From contig NC_092568.1 in assembly GCF_037975245.1 (NCBI RefSeq), positions 15,328,501 to 15,392,500 of the forward strand: a DNA stretch of 64,000 nucleotides. Reading direction: 5' to 3'. The translations under genes were made by a program, and so were the position numbers. Below, one piece after another: positions 25,310 through 36,439 of the stretch (its first letter is position 1; each line of letters starts with the position of its first letter). This DNA is from Apostichopus japonicus (lineage: Eukaryota > Echinodermata > Holothuroidea > Aspidochirotida > Stichopodidae). The notes under the pieces were generated by a model. It saw nothing but the letters and a program-made list of their open reading frames with translations. It did no database searches and had not been told where the DNA came from.

Positions 25310-25466
25310 CCCCCCCGTGACGTCACTGAATCTATTACGTAAAAGTACTTTTTACCGATTTCTACCCCTTTGGAGACGGAAAAAAATCGCGGTGTTGGGT
25401 TTTTGTTAATGTAAGAATTGTTAAGTTTAATATTATGTAAAGTCAAGTCTACGTGTCGCTTGACCT
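25310..25466. repeat. Right extended TIR with CRE-like palindrome
   Basis: The palindrome GTGACGTCAC at 25317-25326 sits 140 bp from the right tip, mirroring 19438 on the left. On the minus strand it is followed by a run of G, as on the left. Another ATGACGTCAT at 25024 lies about 110 bp upstream of the first exon of the minus-strand gene. Confidence 0.55.
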
Positions 25467-25540
25467 TTAAGTATGTTCAATTCAAACTGTCGGTCCTGGA
25501 GCACTGAAGTGCACCACATCCAAGTGTCCCGGGACGCGTC

Positions 25541-26219
25541 TATTTATCACTCACATGGGGAAAAAATGTTGAATTGTTCACTTCATTCCAACTGAGCATT
25601 TGGAATGGAGTGAACAATTAAACATTTTGCTGAAAAATGTTGAATTGACCAGATACGATAAGTTGTCAATTAAAGATCTTGCAGATATATGTCCAATTGA
25701 GGAGATATGATAAGTTGTCATTTAAACATTTTTCAGAAAATTGTTCAATTGCTAAGTTAAAGCAACTGAGCAATCCAATATATATCTGATATTTGATAAT
25801 ATTTTATCTTGTTAATTATCAACTTATGGGGCAAAGTTTTTCTTATGTTGATGGCGCTTTGATTCTTCCGTAGATTAGCATTGAGTGTCTTACTTGAAGC
25901 TTGCGAACAGGGTCAACCCACCCAATAGCAAAATTAGTACATAAATAAACCGATTGAAGCTGGGGAATTTTGTACAGTAGTTCTTTCAGCCATTTTTTTT
26001 AGAGTATATTCAAAATCATACGCAGTTTTGTATGGTGGAGTATAGGGATCGCGAGATACAATTTCTCAAGTGGCAAGGACAACGTGGTATATATGACTGA
26101 TTAAAGGTCAATTTTGACGGAAATTTATCAATTTTTAGGTCATTCACAATCACAGGAATATATGAATAGGCCTAGGTAAATAAGAGTGCGACATTCGGAA
26201 AATCCGACTGTCGCACTCA
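25541..26219 (+). repeat. Dispersed repeat, copy A (inverted partner at 52071)
   Basis: Bases from TATTTATCACTCACATG to a CGACTGTCGCACTC motif match 52823-52071 read in reverse complement. Shared pieces include TGGGGCAAAGTTTTTCTTATG, an imperfect TGTATGGTGGAGTATA and ATTAAAGGTCAATTTTGAC. No coding potential is seen. One end carries a small hairpin (GAGTGCGACA with TGTCGCACTC). Confidence 0.8.
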
Positions 26220-26253
26220 GATTTTCCAACTATCGTCAGGTTTACCAAGTTGG

Positions 26254-26282
26254 GGGGGGGGGGGGCGGGGGGGGGGGGGTGA
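26254..26282. repeat. Poly-G tract
   Basis: A run of almost pure G, interrupted once by C, lies in 26254-26279. This kind of run is prone to assembly error and to G-quadruplex formation. Confidence 0.85.
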
Positions 26283-27180
26283 GACATAGATACGTCCCTA
26301 ATCATCCGTAATTAAAATAAACATACATATTTGCCAGAATAAATCCAATTATATTCCAGACTATGGTAGCATACGCCCATTAAAAACCCTATTGACTTAC
26401 ACTCTAAATCACAAAAGTAATGTGGTCTCTAAGTCTAGATAGAAGTTTTCACTAGGTAAACGCTACCCATCATCGGATGCGATTTTTTTCCCCAGCGCGC
26501 GGTAAAGGCTAAGATTAGCATACCTCGCTCCCTTTGGCTGGGGTTCGTATACATAACATTCATTACAATATCAACTAGAAGCTGCTGCACTGCATCGCTC
26601 ATCACATACCACATTTCACAAGGCCACTTTGCTACACTCACAAAAAAAGAAAACAGTCTAGCAGCAGAATGTACAATGGTACGCGTTTGAGTAGAGTTAA
26701 TTTATTTATTTGTTGCTGTAAATTTAAAAAGTAAAATCAAACCGAAACAGTTTGAAGATGATACAAAAAAATCACCATATATATCAACGTAAGACAATGT
26801 TTGTGTTCAGTATAACTATAATCCACAGTGGCATTGGTACTACTAACATGCATGACTAAATACTAGGCTTATTATATCATTCTTTATTATATTGATTGAT
26901 TGATTTAATTTATTGTTTTAACACATAGTAATACAAGGTGAACAAGACAATATAACTGCAAATAAGTAAATATGTGAAAGGAAGTAAACTAAGAAACCCT
27001 TGTGGGCTTAATCGAATAGAGTACTCCTATCAAAGAAAATGGAAAACCTTAACACCTAAAAAAAAGAAGAACCCCCCCCAAAAAAAACAGATAACCTTAA
27101 CACATAAGACAAATAACACTACCCCCCAACCACCACCACCTACTCCCACCCCTTACAACGGATACAATCAATAAAAGCTT

Positions 27181-30100
27181 TCATAGTAATTTTTTCAGAT
27201 GTCGCCTGAACGAAGCCACGGAAGTATAAGATTTCAAGTTAATCGGAAGATTGTTCCACAAAGAAATAGAACGATAACGGAGGCTTTGCATGCTCTTTGA
27301 ATTACGACAAAAAGAAGCACGCAAATGACCAGCTTGTCTAGTATTATAATTGTGAATAGAGTGACCAATCGTATAAAAGGTAGCAAAAGAAATTGGAAGC
27401 AGATTGCTCATAGCATGATAAGTAAACGTCAGAACATTTAAAGAAATGAGATCAGTGAACTTGAGCACGTTTAAGGAGGAGAATAAATGACTGGTATTAT
27501 CACGTGGAGCTGAAGACGTCATGTGCCTCACAGCCCGTTTTTGGAGAATGACAAGCTTATTAAGGTTAGTATTGAAGGTACCAGACCAAACTGAAGAGCA
27601 GTACGATAGATGAGGAAATATAATACTATAGTAAATAGATCTCAGAATTTTCCTTGGAAAAATATATTTTAACTTAGATAAAATACCTACACCTCTAGAA
27701 ACTTGTTTACAAACATGATTGATATGGACTTTCCAAGAGAGCTGAGAGTCAATATACACACCAAGAAATTTAATATTATCGACTCTTTTAAGGCAAATAC
27801 CATTCATATATAAATCAGCATTTAATGTTCTAGAGGAGTTTCCAAATACCACATAATTTGTTTTATCAATATTCAAAGACAGTTTGTTAGCAGAAAACCA
27901 ATCATAAAACGCATTTAATTCATTACATATGGTTACTTTAAGAGTTTCTACATTGCTGTCAGAGAAAAAATATTAGTGTCATCAGCAAAAAGGACAATCG
28001 AGCAATTTTTAGAGACGTTGCAAATATCATTTACGTAAATTGTAAAAAGAAGTGGACCTTATATAGACCCTTGAGGAACTCCGCACTTAACTGAACGATT
28101 ATCAGAATTGATTCCAGAAAAAGAAACGTACTGTTGCCTGTTAAACAAATAACTTGAAATGAGAGAAAGAGCTAGACCTCTAATACCGTAATGTGATAAT
28201 TTCCCCAGAAGAATTCCATGATCGATGGTATCGAATGCTTTGGAAAGGTCTAAAAAAACACCAATACAATTATCACCCGAATCAAGAGCACTATGAATTT
28301 TATCCACTGCATTGACCAGAGCAAGTTCTGTAGAGTGGCCAGGGCGAAAACCAAATTGATTTTCATTGAGAATATGAAACTTATCAAAGAAAGCATTGAG
28401 ACGGTTAAAAATAAACCTTTCCAAGATTTTCGATATACAAGGTAGTATAGAAATGGGACGATAATTACTAAATAAATGAACGTCACCCTTTTTAAATATC
28501 GGTATGACTTTGGCAATTTTAAGAATACCAGGAAAAATACCCGAGGTAAATGAGAGGTTGAAAATATAAGTCAGTGGTTTTACAATATAAGGTATTATCA
28601 ATTTAATAATGTTCGGGCGGAAATTTTCGAAACCAGCCGATTTCTTAGTAGCAAAAATTGAATTTGAGACATTAAAAGCTTCACTTTCAGTCACAGGAAA
28701 GAGAAAAATAGTGGAGGGATTGGAATCCCCTAGGTAACTACTGAAATGAACATTAGAATAAATGGAACTGGCTAAGGAAGGACCAAGGTCAACAAAATAA
28801 TTATTAAAAGCATTTGCTATTTTATTAACATCAGTGATTTCATGACCATCCTTAGAATGGAAAACATCGGGAAAATGGTTGGTTTTTCTAGTCTGTAGAG
28901 TGCCATTGATAATATTCCATATTTCTTTCATGTTGTTTTTATTTTCATTAAAAGGATGAAAATAATAATTCCTTTTTGCAATACGGAGAACGTGGTTAAG
29001 CTTATTCAGGAAGCGTGCATAATTGTATTTATTATCTGCGGTAGGCAATTTTATATATGTTTAATAAAGCATATTTTTTGTACGAATAGAATGCAAGATA
29101 CCAGAAGTGATCCAAGGGGAAGGTTTCTTCCTCGTCTTCTTACCCTTAATAAGTTTCATAGGGAAATTTTTATTATAAATTTCACTAAGTGTATTGTGAA
29201 AATTATTGAAAGCATTATTAACATTATCATCATTGAAAACTTCATGCCAGTCCAAACCAGATACTTCCGAAATAAAATTATCAATATTGATATTTGAAAA
29301 ATCTTGAGCATAAAAATCCGTACGATCATGCTTAGTAGGTAAAAAAGAAATATTTAAATGAATCGGAAAATGATCAGTAATGTCAGTGATAAGAACTCCT
29401 GAATAGGAGATCATGACATTATTGTCACCCAAATTGCCGTTAGTCAAGATATTGTCAATAAGTGACGAGGAAGAACTAGAAACCCGGGTAGGTTTGGTGA
29501 TTGTGGGTATGAAACTACAAGAAACTAAAATATTCAAAAAATCCGACGAGTTTGGCCTATTGAAGTCAATATTGAAGTCACCCAACAAATAACAAGGTTT
29601 CTTCTCCTTAGTGATACCATCCAGTGTTTGGTAAATGTAATCATTAAACGAAGTAATATTTCCACTAGGGGGACGGTAGATTATGCCAACGATTATATCT
29701 CCTTTTATGAAGGGAACTCTTATTTCGACAAAAAGGCATTCAGCATGATCATTAAATACTGATATATCATCACGTTGACTGAATGTGTATTTTTAATCAA
29801 TAAATAATCAAATCCCTCCACCCTTCTTGACAGAGCGATGACTCTCAACAAGTGAATAATTATCTAATTTAATGAGTGGAGACAAGTCATCTGTGAACCA
29901 AGTCTTCGTGAAACCTATAATTGTAAAATCGTGTTTAATAGTTGAAAGAAAGTCATTAATCGCACTGAAATTCTTATTGAGACTACGCCTATTTACATGA
30001 AAAATATTGAAATTACTAGTAGGCATCATATTAAGATCATCAGTATTGTAGTACTTACACATATCCGAACGTATATCGCCAAAATAATCCATATACCATT

Positions 30101-30386
30101 CATCATTTACTGAAGTGTCATTTGTTAATGAAGCAACTGTATGCGTACTACAATTCCCCAAACCAGAAGCGAGTTCATTGTCCGTGACGTCAATAAAGGG
30201 AAAATTAGATTGAGAACATGTCCTACAAATCCAGTTGTTTATACTACCATCCTTATGTTGAGTAATGCAGGTATTGTGACTTAAAGCGTGACATAACTGA
30301 CAAATAGTAATACCGTAGTATCCGCTGGAAAAATATCCATTACAAAAAAAAACAATTACTAAAGGACATAGAAAACAAAAATACAC
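27181..30386 (-). pseudogene. LINE ORF2: PHD finger, endonuclease, reverse transcriptase
   Basis: From 30386 down: a PHD-like finger (CFLC, ICQLCHALSH, WICRTC), then the AP endonuclease. FNIFHVNRRSLN is its first strand. The usual Glu of the ETW motif reads Lys (FTKTWF, AAG near 29902). VGIIYRPPSGN, LLGDFNIDFNRP and ITDHFPIHLN follow. The reverse transcriptase has YRPISILPCISKILER, QFGFRPGHST, FLDLSKAFDTIDH, VPQGSI and the catalytic FADD at about 27985-27974. The C-terminal part ends ISLWNNLPINLKSY, FRRHLKKLL, TGA. In-frame stops lie at 29808, 29793, 29061 and 28059, and a one-base loss in a T run at 27965-27970 shifts the frame. The lost Glu alone should abolish nicking. No start codon was chosen with confidence. 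Confidence 0.85.
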
Positions 30387-30668
30387 AAACTAACGACTAT
30401 ACAAAAACAAACAGACGAATATGCAAGCCTTACAAGCCTGCAAGGAAAACATTTCAGAGAACGTAACTTATTGTTATATATGCTGCAGAAATGTTACTCG
30501 ACATCATGAGGATACTCCAGTTCATTGTAATCGGAACAGGTGTATATGGCAACGAAAAGAATCCGGCCACGGTAGGACTCCACAGATACTGTTAAAGCGG
30601 TGTAGTCTCTGTTGCATGAAAAGGTGGTAATAGTTTATGCATCAATATCTCTTGTGTTCCTGATCTTT

Positions 30669-31379
30669 TTAACTCCTGTACTTTTTCCTGCGTCTTTTTT
30701 TGTAGATTGCCAAGATTTTACCGTCTGAGGTCCAAGCACTCTCTATCAAGTCGTGGTTTTGGGTGGCCTTGAGTAGTTGCTGGTTATGGTGGGTGAGGTC
30801 TTCTTTGATGACAATGCCCGAACCTTTCAGCTTACGTCTATTCTTGATAAATGACTTACAATCTTTATGGCTCTGGAACTTGACGATGATTGCCCGAATT
30901 CTGTTTTCAATGAGTGTCCCTACTCTGTGTGCTCTGTCAATAGAGCTGGGGGTAATGTCTACACCAAGCTGGTTTTTTGCTAAGTTTATGAGTAGTTCGG
31001 TCGGCTTTTCGTTGGCATTCTCTTTTATACCAAATACTCGTACGCAATTCTTACGAGAATATTGATCAAGGTCATTCATTTTGTCCGAGTTTTTTTCAAT
31101 TTCAGATTTCATATCAGCGAGATATTTTGTGTGGGTTTTGATATCTTTGAAGGCAGTTTCAAGTTGATTTTCTAGTTCAAAGATCTTGGCTTCCTGTCGT
31201 TCTTGTTCCTCAGACAGTTTACTCAATTTACGGTTAATAGCTTTTTCAATGCAGTTCTGAAGTAGGTTTTTGAAATCTCCGTTTTCAGTCAATTCTTTCA
31301 TAATTTCGCTGACCAGTTCATCAGTTCCAACAGGAGTGGATGTCATTTCCTGTAATTTTGTTCTATTTCGTCGAGCCAT
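30669..31379 (-). CDS. LINE ORF1 protein (coiled coil plus RRM-like domain)
   Basis: The ORF is intact. The start MARRNRTKLQ at 31379 is preferred over the upstream in-frame start at 31409 because MARR-type basic starts are common. About residues 50-105 form a heptad coiled coil (LSKLSEEQERQEAKIFELEN and following), which would trimerise the protein. The next region has DQYSRKNCVRVFGIKE and SIDRAHRVGT, the conserved RRM-like core of L1-type ORF1 proteins, followed by RAIIVKFQSH and a basic tail. Role: RNA-binding chaperone that packages LINE RNA. A 280-bp gap separates it from the first zinc-finger codon of ORF2. It is the only LINE ORF here without a break. Confidence 0.8.
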   Translation of the reverse strand: MARRNRTKLQEMTSTPVGTDELVSEIMKELTENGDFKNLLQNCIEKAINRKLSKLSEEQERQEAKIFELENQLETAFKDIKTHTKYLADMKSEIEKNSDKMNDLDQYSRKNCVRVFGIKENANEKPTELLINLAKNQLGVDITPSSIDRAHRVGTLIENRIRAIIVKFQSHKDCKSFIKNRRKLKGSGIVIKEDLTHHNQQLLKATQNHDLIESAWTSDGKILAIYKKRRRKKYRS

Positions 31380-31859
31380 ATTGATGGGCGATATTTCCGC
31401 AAGGCACAAAAATAATGATCAGGTTACCGTACCTCTTTAAGGTTCGCGGAAAGGGTTCTATATACAAATGAAGTATCATAGGCTGGGCCTAAGCAGGATG
31501 TCAGAACGTCATGCTCAACTTATAAGAAGCGATGTCAGAATTCAACTTACTGGAGAGATTTTCATATGAGAATATTATCCACAGGTAAAATTCATGATAT
31601 ATGTTTCCCTGACTGGCGAAAGGTAAAGAGAACTACATGGTTTCCAGGTATTTTTCTTCCCTTTATTTGATGCTTTATTTGATGTACGTGTATTTGATGT
31701 GCACAAGACTGAACATATTATATTATCTGAAAACCGTGCGAAATGGTCATAATAAACCGTTTCAAAGGGTCATAATTTTGAAAATCAAGTCAATGTCTTT
31801 GCTCAAAACTAGAGTCTATCAGTTTAAAGTTTAAAAGCATCTCAAGCTGTCCAATGGTT

Positions 31860-32123
31860 TTAAGCAGTTTTGAAGCAAGCAAATTTACACAAAGTCTGCG
31901 CAAAAGCAAAGAAAAAACATTTAATATGATCATTAGAGAGTTTAAAAGTTGAAGAATGGTGAGAAATGTCGTCTTTAATTATATAAGTAGTACATGGAAA
32001 AGCTACACTATTTTTGAGTATTACATCGAGACGAGTGGCTGAAGCAGATGTCACTCTGGCTCGCAGAACATGAAAGGGACGAAAAGCATAGGAATTGATG
32101 CGGTTAAGAAATTGACTAAACAT
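31860..32123 (-). pseudogene. LINE endonuclease fragment
   Basis: The open frame includes FLNRINSYAFRPFHVL, RVTSASATRLDVILKN and YIIKDDISHHSST. This is the C-terminal part of a LINE AP-like endonuclease, with the catalytic SDH triad changed to SHH. It differs in sequence from the LINE at 26.9-31.4 kb, so it is a separate insertion. Only about 85 residues remain. Confidence 0.55.
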
Positions 32124-32129
32124 TCAATC

Positions 32130-33700
32130 AGATGAATGCCAACAAACTAAATTAAAATACCAAAATAAGAAACAGCTTAGTTTTAATCTAAACGTGGTGG
32201 ATAATACCTCAAAGGCAAAAACATAAATGACAGAACATGGATAAAACCGAAAGAAGTGTGCGCGTAGACCACATCGCGAGAGCATTGCGGAAAAGCCTTT
32301 ATCGGCTGGGATCCAGGTGCTCGCATGCGAACTTTCCAAAACAGATTTGCAATTACTGAGTTTTCAGCCAATCAGATTACTCTTGACATTAGCACAATCG
32401 TGACCATCGCTTGTAAGTTGGAAGGCATACACTGAATCAGAAGAATGATAAGGTCCACGGGATTAAAAATGTCAAAACATGAATGACTTTATTGACGACA
32501 CTGAAACATGCATGGTACTTAAAGCTGCACATATTAATATTTGTTGTTGATTGACCTGTCAACGTCATGATGTTAGTCTGATGTTTCCTGTCTAAAACTT
32601 TAAAAATGGTACGCGAATAACCAAGGTTTAATTTACACAACTTTGGTCTTGAATTATATGTCGTTTGGCTATATCATATATAGAGGAAGCTATTGAATAA
32701 ACACTATACTAATAGGATGGGTATATCTTAGTTGCAACGAATGGATTCGGGAACCACAAAGTGAAGGTTTCAATGGTGGTGACGTAACATTTCCGACCAA
32801 TAATAATTTCAATCCTGATTGGGAAAAAAATTTGCGGCCCGCCTTCGGGCCCCTGATGGGATCCAGAGGCAAAGCTCCAGGGGCCCCAGCTGCGGACTGA
32901 AAACTAGCAATTTTCAACTTTGCTTCTATTTGGTCCCTGAATTGATATGTCAGTCATCAATATATTCTGACAAAAGCCACATATGACAAGTGATTAGACT
33001 TAAATTAGGAAACACTTATCTATCAAACATCCGGTGTAACTATGGTCCTTTTTCATGATGCTTAACTTTAATAAACCAGCATGCAAAATGAAGTGAGGTT
33101 TCGATGACTTCATTGCACTAGACTTCTGCTTGTTAGTAACCAGAATTAGCCGGCTACATTAGAAATGGCCCGAACAACCATTTTGATACAATAACAGTAT
33201 GGCATGATATATATAGGTCAGCCTACTGTATGCTGTTATACACAACTCCACCAAAAACAATAGGGGTATTGCTCTCAATGTTATGAATCCACACACTAAA
33301 TATGATAATTATAAACGATTTCCATCGTTAGATAGCATGTAAAAGGATTTTCAGAGTATTACCTCTGTAGACCTCAATAAGATTTTATATCACAAGCAAC
33401 AGGTTACTGTTCTCATAACGGCAAATCCATATACCATGCTTGAATAGTATCCATGGTTTCTACCAGGAAAAATCATGATTTAAATGTTTGCAGGCCTCGA
33501 CAAATATTCAAAAGTACTCGATATCAAGTTGGCGACCGTGACTAAAACTCCACTCGCCACTAGGCCTGTGATTGTTCTTCAAGTCTTCATAGTACAGATC
33601 TGCAACATCAGTGCTTTCTATGAACAATGGTTAGGCACTTAGGCAAATACATGGTGTTTGTAATTTTATATTGAAAATTTATTTTTCTGTGCAGTATGAT
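32130..33700. other. Non-coding stretch
   Basis: No exon, array or transposon motif is recognised. A GC-rich patch at 32835-32900 (TTCGGGCCCCTGATGGG and similar) has no clear meaning. Confidence 0.4.
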
Positions 33701-33719
33701 ATTTATACATTTCCCCACC

Positions 33720-33880
33720 AAAATTGAAAGATGAAGAAAGCAAAACACTTCGCAGAATCATAAATAAGCAGCTAGGCCTACTGCAATGTCTCAGACAATT
33801 AAAAATAAAACATCTGCAAAAATACCTACGAAGATAGCTTGGCTTCTGTAACATTAGGGGTCCTATAGTACTTAAAACAA
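33720..33880 (-). repeat. Inverted partner of 35190-35330
   Basis: Reverse-complemented, this stretch matches 35190-35330: both contain CTATCTTCGTAGGTA, TTTGCAGATGTTT and CTGCTTATTTATGATTCTGC. The copies lie about 1.3 kb apart in opposite orientation. Confidence 0.8.
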
Positions 33881-34357
33881 AAATCAGCAATAACAGCAAA
33901 CTTGTTTAAAAACGCCTTAAATTGTTGTATATTTCGCGAATTATGACTGATTGCATGTAAGAAATGCCTTAAGAAATAAACTAGGGGATGTTTGGCCACC
34001 TTAGGTGTTTGGTATGCTGACGCGAAACATTTTGGTTTCGATGATAATCGTAACCTTTGTAGTCATGCAGGCGGATGAGTGTGTGTTCGGGTGTATGTAA
34101 ACGTAGGGGGAAGGGGTGCAGGTGAGTGTGACGCCTTGCTTGCACACAATATCTAAGGAAGGGAAGCTTGGACCGATCTCATATTTCGTGTGTAAGAGAA
34201 TCACATTTAGGAGACATAGCCTATTGTTTTGGTGGAGGTCATTTGGAGTCACCAGAGGCCAAATTGTGTAACCTTATTGCGTAATCTACCGTTTTCCCCA
34301 TCGACCAGCCTAGTAAATAACACGTGCGTTACGCCTCATATTTAATAGGAGGCTGTT

Positions 34358-34910
34358 TTCAATTGGAAATTACCTTTTTGGCATCCGTAGAATCAAATAA
34401 AGTCTCGCGAACGAAGTTTCGTATACTTCAGCACGTCGCTAAGCTGCCTACTTCCGCTAATACATTGCGTGCAAAAAGGTGTACTCTTGTTTACATACAA
34501 CGGTGCTATTGTATGTTTTCCTACTTTTTTCAATTGTCGAGATTCACTGATAAATAAAAACTTCAGGTTTGTATGTAGTTACGTTGGGGAAATGATCAAG
34601 CGCCGTTTGCGAAATTTAAGTGTCGACTAGTTAGATTTTTGAGTACGACCAAACTCAATGCGAATTAATTGTGTCAAACGGTCTTAGTTTGGCACTGGGT
34701 TCACGAGCGATGTCTGGATAGGCATTTGATCTGAAGTTACGTAGTCTCTTCCACCATTTTCAGCATAGCTAGGCTTTAAAAGTAACGTCTGTTTTCGTCA
34801 CATTGATAGTTATGGGACAACTCGAACAAACCTGGCTAGGCCTATTGGCAATTTTATGTCGTCTATGTCAGCAACGGTGGGGTAAAGTTCGGTTCGTTAA
34901 AACAACCACG
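34358..34910 (+). repeat. Dispersed repeat copy with an empty MITE site
   Basis: Matches 47062-47489 plus 48858-48925 (shared GGCATCCGTAGAATC, GCAAAAAGGTGTACT, CAGCATAGCTAGGC, GAACAAACCTGGCTA). The TA at 34837-34838 is the unoccupied target of the MITE found in the other copy. Confidence 0.8.
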
Positions 34911-35189
34911 TTAAGAATACCAGTCAGCAGTAAGGCAATTCCACACTGGCCATCAGTCATAATTCACAAAATATACAATAATTTAAGGAGTTTTGAGACA
35001 AGTTTGCCGTTATTGCTGCTAAGATTTTTTGAAAGATAAATGCTCTCAAAACCCCAGATATTCATTGCGTAAATGATCGCTTTGATTTAGGCAGTGTAAT
35101 GTAGTGACGGGAATATTTTTTCGCCCAACAATCTGCAGCTAAAAGACAATAAAATTAATAATTATTGGGAAATGACTCGCGCACACCTA

Positions 35190-35330
35190 GCTACTTTATA
35201 AACTATATGAGTCCTATATAACAGAAGCAAAACTATCTTCGTAGGTACTTTTGCAGATGTTTATTTTAGTTGTTTGAGACACTACAGTAGGCCTAACTGC
35301 TTATTTATGATTCTGCTTTCACTTTCTTCA
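35190..35330 (+). repeat. Inverted partner of 33720-33880, abutting the Penelope-like fragment
   Basis: Same family as 33720-33880 in the opposite orientation. It ends where the GIY-YIG-like reading frame stops. Confidence 0.75.
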
Positions 35331-36176
35331 ATAGAACCGCTTCTTAAGGGTGGTTTTGGTTTCACCAATATACTGGATGCCTGAAACTCTAGAAGAGATC
35401 AGGTAGATGACATTAGAAGTTGTCCAAGTGATGTGAAACTTAGCCTTGTATGTGAGTTGGATGCTGTTGCTGCTGATGGAATTGGATTCAACAATGTGGT
35501 GGCCGCAGACGATGCATCTTGAAGTACGATCACATTTGAAAGTACCATGCTGAATGGGTTTATGGTTAGAGGTTAGAGATGGAACAGCAGTACGCACAAG
35601 AAGGTCCCTAGGTTGCGTGGACGTCTGTATGCTATAGTGGGTATTTCAATGACGGCTCGTGGAGTCCAGAAAGATGAATGTTGTGGTTGCTAGTAATGAT
35701 TTGCTGCAGATGAGGAAGATTTTGAAAGAAAGAAACAACCACAAGTTGCTTGTCGTCGCAATCTCTTCTCTTTTTGACCTTCACTGCCAAAGTAGATGAT
35801 ATGGATAGGGAGCGGCCTCTCTGAATAACTTCACGCACCTTTCTAGCACTATGGCCCCTGGCAGTAATGTGTTGTTCTTAAACATCTGTACGTCGAATGA
35901 AAGGAGAATTGTTAGAGCAAATGCAATGAAGTGCTTGACTGAAGACAATTCCAGACTTACAGTGGCGGGAATGGCAGCTAGAAGAATGGAGATATACTGG
36001 TGTGTGTCTGTGGGCTTGGTGTTTAAATCAGTAGAAAGAAAACCGTGTTCCTTGCAAAAAGTCACATCGAGGATGTTACCCTGTTGGTGAGAGTAATCAG
36101 AGGTGAATTTAATGGTGCTTTGGAAGGAATATATGTGACTATATTTTGTGTTCATCCTGCTCATTAACCTGTCCAT
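35328..36176 (-). pseudogene. Penelope-like element fragment (RT end plus GIY-YIG-like domain)
   Basis: From 36176 down, the frame reads FQSTIKFTSDYSHQQGNILD, DLNTKPTDTHQYI and similar, the thumb and C-terminal region of Penelope-like reverse transcriptases, in which the TKPTDTHQY motif is highly characteristic. After frame changes, 35838-35632 continues with FFQNLPHLQQIITSNHNIHL. The frame 35597-35328 has RTAVPSLTSNHKPIQHGTFK, a CDRTSRCIVCG zinc-ligand cluster and GIQYIGETKTTLKKRF, the degenerate GIY-YIG nuclease start found in these elements. The palm and fingers of the RT are missing, so the copy is 5'-truncated and has at least two frame breaks. Confidence 0.75.
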
Positions 36177-36183
36177 TTTCTTG

Positions 36184-36214
36184 CTGAAGAAGATCCTGCT
36201 AGGATCGAAACGTC
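36184..36214 (+). ncRNA. Hammerhead-ribozyme-like core, antisense to the Penelope fragment
   Basis: CTGAAGA (36184-36190) is followed by a 6-bp stem, GATCCT (36192-36197) with AGGATC (36201-36206) around the loop GCT, then GAAAC and GTC. This is the order of the hammerhead core: CUGANGA, stem II, GAAA, cleavage GUC. Penelope-like elements are known to carry such motifs in their terminal repeats. Here it lies on the strand opposite to the RT frame, 8 bp upstream of it. Stem III is minimal, and stem I could not be confirmed. Confidence 0.5.
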
Positions 36215-36439
36215 AGGCCCACTTACTTTTACATATTCATAAAACCTAGCAGAGACGTGGTCTCTTTGTAGTCATGCAGTCGGACAAATGTGTGTGCGTG
36301 TGCCCCCTTCGTATCATCATTATGCCATGCCGTATAGAATATATGCTTTTGAGCTTTCCGTTCTATGTCACTATGGTAAGCATGCTCTTCAACACTGATG
36401 TTGGATGTCGTCATATCACTATAGGAAACTTGTGGTGGG

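Larger units (their letters stand above)
19292..25466. mobile_element. Kolobok-like DNA transposon with two convergent genes
   Basis: The left end reads AGGTCAAGTGACACGTAAC and the right end, reverse-complemented, reads AGGTCAAGCGACACGTAGAC. Both are flanked by TTAA (19288-19291 and 25467-25470). The TIRs appear to extend, diverged, to about 160 bp, because both reach a TGACGTCA palindrome followed by a G run about 145 bp from the end. A TTAA duplication plus a THAP-domain gene fits the Kolobok superfamily. The plus strand carries a broken THAP gene (19553-22279); the minus strand carries a broken P2X7-like domain gene (24914-23160). The transposase catalytic core is not recognisable, so this 6.2-kb copy is dead or deleted inside. 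Confidence 0.75.
26893..31409 (-). mobile_element. Nearly full-length CR1/L2-type LINE (dead)
   Basis: ORF1, a PHD-like zinc finger plus endonuclease, and reverse transcriptase follow each other in LINE order on the minus strand. The low-coordinate 3' end near 26893-26910 finishes in AATCAATCAATCAAT, the short-tandem tail typical of CR1/L2-group elements rather than poly-A. The 5' boundary is not defined; sequence to about 31630 could belong to it. ORF2 carries at least four in-frame stops and one frameshift. Confidence 0.85.

Noticed and set aside
25084-25446. 120-residue minus-strand frame at the right end of the Kolobok-like element
   Set aside because: It overlaps the extended TIR and the promoter region of the P2X7-like gene, and its composition is not protein-like.
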